Below are positions 7,461 through 9,217 of a stretch of 9,217 bases of DNA, in pieces. The DNA is from Reyranella sp. (GTDB lineage: Bacteria > Pseudomonadota > Alphaproteobacteria > Reyranellales > Reyranellaceae). The notes below the pieces were generated by a model. The model saw only the letters and a program-made list of their open reading frames with translations, was not told the DNA's origin and made no database searches. The stretch is taken from assembly GCA_016780605.1 (NCBI GenBank), contig JADHLS010000153.1:1-9217 (forward strand), in the 5' to 3' direction. Position numbers and translations under genes: made by a program. Each line of letters starts with the position of its first letter. The stretch's first letter is position 1.

Positions 7461-7468
7461 CTCCCTTT
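7461..7468 (-). promoter_or_regulatory. Ribosome binding site favouring a GTG start at 7452
   Basis: On the minus strand AAAGGGAG is followed by eight bases and then GTG. It lies downstream of the in-frame ATG at 7476, which has only a badly spaced CAGGG before it. This is the reason for choosing the shorter dehydrogenase. Confidence 0.6.
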
Positions 7469-7493
7469 GCCTGCATCGCCCTGAAAATGGGGC

Positions 7494-7499
7494 TACAAT
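7494..7499 (+). promoter_or_regulatory. -10 element of a probable leaderless promoter
   Basis: TACAAT ends six bases before the ATG at 7508-side codon starting at 7506. A start site at the usual distance would fall on or next to the A of ATG, giving a leaderless message. No purine-rich ribosome site precedes this ATG, which fits. The -35 is weak: TTGCCT at 7467-7472 is 21 bases away, longer than ideal. The reverse complement of the same bases reads TATTGT, a possible overlapping -10 for the divergent dehydrogenase operon. Confidence 0.4.
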
Positions 7500-7505
7500 A
7501 CCGTT

Positions 7506-8144
7506 ATGGGTGATCGTTTCGACCGTCTAGGGCTGCGGCATGCCAATGTCGAGGCCCTGCTGCGCAGGCCCGGCATCGGCCACAACAACGGCCCGACCTT
7601 CGACATGTCGTGGGAAGCCTGGGTGTGGCGTCGCGCCACCGCCAAGGCCTGGAAGACGCCCAGCCCCGAGATCGCGAAAATGCGCATCCGGCGCGCAGAA
7701 CGGCTCGGCATCACCTACAAGGAGCTGACCGCCACATTGATGGATTCCGGCGCCAACCTCGGCGCCGCCGTGATGCCGCTGTCGCTCGCCGCCCGCGTCC
7801 GCCGCGGCCCCAATCGCGAGGTGATCGTCGAGGCGCGGAACTCGGTCGCGGCCCTGGTGGCGAAGTTCGGTGGCCGGCTGTTCCTGCTGGGCGACATCGA
7901 CGCCGTGCCGGCGCTCACCGACGAGGAACGCGCCGAGTTCCTCTCGGTCGTCACCCGCGCCTTCGACGGCAAGGTCGAGGCGATCGGCTGGGGCCACGAC
8001 GGCAAGGCGATCCGCGCGATGCTGAAGAGCAACGCCGTGCCGCATCAGGAGGCCTTCCTGGTCGGCGCCGGCATGGGCCATCAAGTGCTGGGCGAGGCCG
8101 CCGGCCTGCCGCTCACCAAGGATATCGAAGGGTGGTTCGCCTAA
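7506..8144 (+). CDS. Hypothetical protein with N-terminal GHNNGP motif
   Basis: I do not recognise this 212-residue protein as a named family. It looks cytoplasmic: no signal peptide and no membrane segment. Residues 24-30 read IGHNNGP, followed by a Trp-rich stretch (SWEAWVWRRATAKAW, 35-49) and a basic helix RIRRAERLGITYKELTATLM at about 60-79. This pattern reminds me of short modules in alphaproteobacterial hypothetical proteins and could bind nucleic acid, though that is a guess. The second half (about 105-212) is alternating hydrophobic and charged, with GGRLFLLGDIDAV at 122-134, an acidic helix near 138-150 and GAGMGHQVLGEAAGLPL at 187-203, suggesting an alpha/beta domain. Codon use matches the host genome. 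It is divergent from the dehydrogenase operon and lies 10 bases before the next gene, with which it is probably co-transcribed. Confidence 0.8.
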   Translation: MGDRFDRLGLRHANVEALLRRPGIGHNNGPTFDMSWEAWVWRRATAKAWKTPSPEIAKMRIRRAERLGITYKELTATLMDSGANLGAAVMPLSLAARVRRGPNREVIVEARNSVAALVAKFGGRLFLLGDIDAVPALTDEERAEFLSVVTRAFDGKVEAIGWGHDGKAIRAMLKSNAVPHQEAFLVGAGMGHQVLGEAAGLPLTKDIEGWFA

Positions 8145-8154
8145 GAGGCGGACC

Positions 8155-8619
8155 GTGTACCAGCCGAGAACGCCCGGCTACGACAGCCAGGATCAGGTGA
8201 CGCGCTGGGCGCTGCCCGATCGGGTGTTCTTCGCCTGTGGCGCCTGCCACATTCTGGCGCACGCCGTTCTTGAGGCGCACGGTGCGCCTGAGCACGACGT
8301 CATCTGGGTCAAGCCGGCAGGCGGCTACTGGGGCAATCACATCATTGTCGGCGCGGCCGAGTGGGTCTTCGATTTCCATGGCTATTCACGCCGCGAAGCG
8401 TTCTTCGCCCATGCCTGGAAGCGGAACAATCGGCTTTGGCCGGGATGGGATGCGACCCTGGTATTGCTGCCGCGCAAGGTGCTGGTTTCGGGGATGCGGT
8501 CGCAAGAGTTCGATCGCCGCCTGAAGCTGCGGGCGCCGCTGGAGTTCCTGCATGACGCATTGCCGCGCGCCTGGCGCTACCTCGATCGATTTCCTGCCCC
8601 GAATCGGCCTTTATCGTGA
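8155..8619 (+). CDS. Hypothetical protein, possible papain/transglutaminase-like Cys-His domain
   Basis: The protein has 154 residues and starts at a GTG preceded by AAGAGG (8143-8148) with six bases between. That ribosome site overlaps the stop of the previous gene, so the two are coupled. I recognise no named family. The visible pattern is a Cys in FACGACHILAHAVLE (C28 and C31, residues 26-40), a strand with His in GYWGNHIIVGAAEWVFDFHGY (57-77: H62, D73, H75) and a basic C-terminal half. A Cys at the head of a helix, then a His on a strand, then an acid in a strand ending in HG, is the order seen in papain-fold enzymes such as transglutaminase-like and NlpC/P60 proteins. A cytoplasmic hydrolase is therefore a reasonable inference, not a demonstration. 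No signal peptide is present. The gene end overlaps the converging antitoxin gene by nine bases. Confidence 0.75.
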   Translation: MYQPRTPGYDSQDQVTRWALPDRVFFACGACHILAHAVLEAHGAPEHDVIWVKPAGGYWGNHIIVGAAEWVFDFHGYSRREAFFAHAWKRNNRLWPGWDATLVLLPRKVLVSGMRSQEFDRRLKLRAPLEFLHDALPRAWRYLDRFPAPNRPLS

Positions 8620-8889
8620 AGAGCCCTGTTCGTCCGTCTTTTCGGCAAGCCAGGTCTTGATCAAGGATTGATAGGGAACGTCACGCTTGTTGGCGGCGAT
8701 CTTGATCCGATCAAGCAGAGCCACGGGTAGCCTGAGAGAAATGGAAGTCGTCGAGGGCTTGAGGTTCGGAAAACGCATCCGTTTGGCCTTGCTCCAGTCG
8801 ATGTAGTCAGTGGAGTCATGCGTTTCCCAAAAGCGACGCTCCTCAACCTCGTTTCGGAACTTCGGGATAGCTTTAAACTTCTTGCTCAT
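8611..8889 (-). CDS. brnA: BrnA/CopG-like ribbon-helix-helix antitoxin
   Basis: This 92-residue protein is the antitoxin partner of the BrnT-like toxin upstream. The N-terminal half is charged and includes FWETHDSTDYIDW (20-32), typical of BrnA/CopG-type antitoxins that wrap the toxin. The C-terminal half is a ribbon-helix-helix DNA-binding domain: strand TTSISLRLP (47-55), helix ALLDRIKIAANKRD (57-70), then VPYQSLIKTWLAEK (71-84). Such dimers bind palindromic operators to repress their own operon, and a perfect inverted repeat lies in front of brnT. The gene overlaps the brnT 3' end by 17 bases, the toxin-first order usual for brnTA. The ribosome site is weak: AAGGA lies about eleven bases before the ATG. 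GC is visibly lower than in the host genes (32 of 60 bases at 8641-8700). Confidence 0.9.
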   Translation of the reverse strand: MSKKFKAIPKFRNEVEERRFWETHDSTDYIDWSKAKRMRFPNLKPSTTSISLRLPVALLDRIKIAANKRDVPYQSLIKTWLAEKTDEQGSSR

Positions 8890-9175
8890 AGCGCGCCCGT
8901 TCCTTCCGGTTCATGGGTCTTGCGGAAATGACTCTGATCAGCTTGGCGTCGTTGCGCGGTGTGAAGGTAACGTGAAGCAAGCGTCCGCCATCCGTGCGGC
9001 CCAAAGCGTGCAGCCTCGGCTCCCTGACGCTGTGAACCGCGTCTTCACCGATGCCCAACGGGTCATTGAAGAATACCTGTTCTGCTTCACTCGGACTGAC
9101 TTGGTGCTTTTCGACACTTTTGCCGACGTTGCCTTCGTCCCAATCGAAACCCTCAATCCGGTCGAAGTCCAGCAT
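8873..9175 (-). CDS. brnT: BrnT-family type II toxin (RelE-like ribonuclease fold)
   Basis: BrnT toxins are small RelE-fold ribonucleases that stop translation under stress and are neutralised by BrnA. From the ATG at 9175 the protein has 100 residues, close to the usual size. Family landmarks are GFDWDEGNVGKSVEKHQVS (9-27), where family members carry an F-x-WDE...KH pattern, AEQVFFNDPLG (31-41), HALGRTDGGRLLHVTF (56-71) and the C-terminal IRVISARPMNRKERARYE (80-97), with the conserved ISAR followed by ER..Y. A TTG at 9208 and an ATG at 9190 are in frame upstream, but they lie in or before the operator palindrome and promoter. The ATG at 9175 starts just before the conserved fold. Local GC is 27 of 60 bases at 9061-9120, pointing to acquired DNA. 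Confidence 0.9.
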   Translation of the reverse strand: MLDFDRIEGFDWDEGNVGKSVEKHQVSPSEAEQVFFNDPLGIGEDAVHSVREPRLHALGRTDGGRLLHVTFTPRNDAKLIRVISARPMNRKERARYEQEV

Positions 9176-9176
9176 C

Positions 9177-9199
9177 CTGTATATTACCATAATATACAG
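9177..9199. promoter_or_regulatory. Probable BrnA operator: perfect 10-bp inverted repeat
   Basis: The arms CTGTATATTA (9177-9186) and TAATATACAG (9190-9199) are exact reverse complements around the spacer CCA. The element ends one base before the brnT ATG and covers the candidate -10 box. Ribbon-helix-helix antitoxins repress through such palindromes, so binding here would block transcription of both genes. The role is inferred from position and symmetry. Confidence 0.7.
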
Positions 9200-9208
9200 C
9201 TGGCTCAA
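9181..9208 (-). promoter_or_regulatory. Candidate brnTA promoter
   Basis: On the minus strand TTGAGC (9203-9208) is followed after 16 bases by TAATAT (9181-9186); each matches its consensus at four of six positions. Five bases after the -10 comes the ATG at 9175, so the message would be leaderless or nearly so. The -10 lies inside the operator palindrome. Confidence 0.4.
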
Positions 9209-9217
9209 GGGTTGAGC
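9203..9217. repeat. Second palindrome at the window edge
   Basis: GCTCAA (9203-9208) and TTGAGC (9212-9217) are exact inverted copies around GGG. One arm coincides with the candidate brnTA -35 box. The repeat reaches the last base of the window, so it may extend further. Confidence 0.5.

Noticed and set aside
5950..7530. 526-codon + strand frame across the dehydrogenase gene
   Set aside because: Antisense of a well-supported flavoprotein. The translation has no domain motif and long runs of Val/His/Glu/Ala typical of reverse frames.

Overview
The window comes from a high-GC bacterium, most likely an alphaproteobacterium. One 60-base sample at 7921-7980 is 68% GC. Supporting signs are an orphan Bug-type solute receptor beside a flavin dehydrogenase, a GHNNGP-bearing hypothetical protein of a kind I associate with Alphaproteobacteria, and a BrnT/BrnA toxin-antitoxin pair. 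A Reyranella- or Bradyrhizobium-like host is only a guess. I found no rRNA, tRNA, CRISPR array, insertion sequence or phage gene.

Left block (25-4090, + strand): three tightly coupled genes for a cell-surface glycan or lipid-linked sugar pathway. They are a class I SAM methyltransferase, a polyprenyl-phosphate hexose synthase fused to a GtrA membrane domain, and a 741-residue polytopic membrane protein that resembles a GT-C glycosyltransferase in layout only. Stop and start codons overlap at both junctions (GTGA at 747-750, TGATG at 1863-1867), so this is almost certainly one operon.

Gap (4091-4424): 334 bases without a confident gene. It holds a near-consensus sigma70-type promoter (TTGACT, 17 bases, TATATT) pointing right, where no + strand gene is evident, two GC-rich hairpins, a 9-base tandem repeat and a weak 62-codon ORF.

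Middle block (4425-7476, - strand): an operon in the order TcuA-like FAD-dependent dehydrogenase, Bug/TctC-type periplasmic receptor, PaaI-type hotdog thioesterase. It suggests uptake and flavin-dependent oxidation of a small (poly)carboxylate, possibly with a CoA-thioester step. The membrane transporter subunits (TctA/TctB) and a TcuB-like electron acceptor are not in the window.

Right block (7506-8619, + strand): two unrecognised proteins 10 bases apart, transcribed divergently from the dehydrogenase. A TACAAT box six bases before the first ATG suggests a leaderless message. The second protein has a Cys/His/Asp pattern that could be a papain- or transglutaminase-like site.

Right edge (8611-9217, - strand): a BrnT toxin/BrnA antitoxin operon in DNA of lower GC (45-53% in two 60-base samples), overlapping the previous gene tail to tail by 9 bases. 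A perfect 10-bp inverted repeat ends one base before the preferred brnT ATG and covers the likely -10 box, so it is the probable autoregulatory operator. Most of the window is ordinary metabolism and surface-glycan biology. The parts most likely to hold something undescribed are the orphan promoter region and the unknown pair at 7506-8619.
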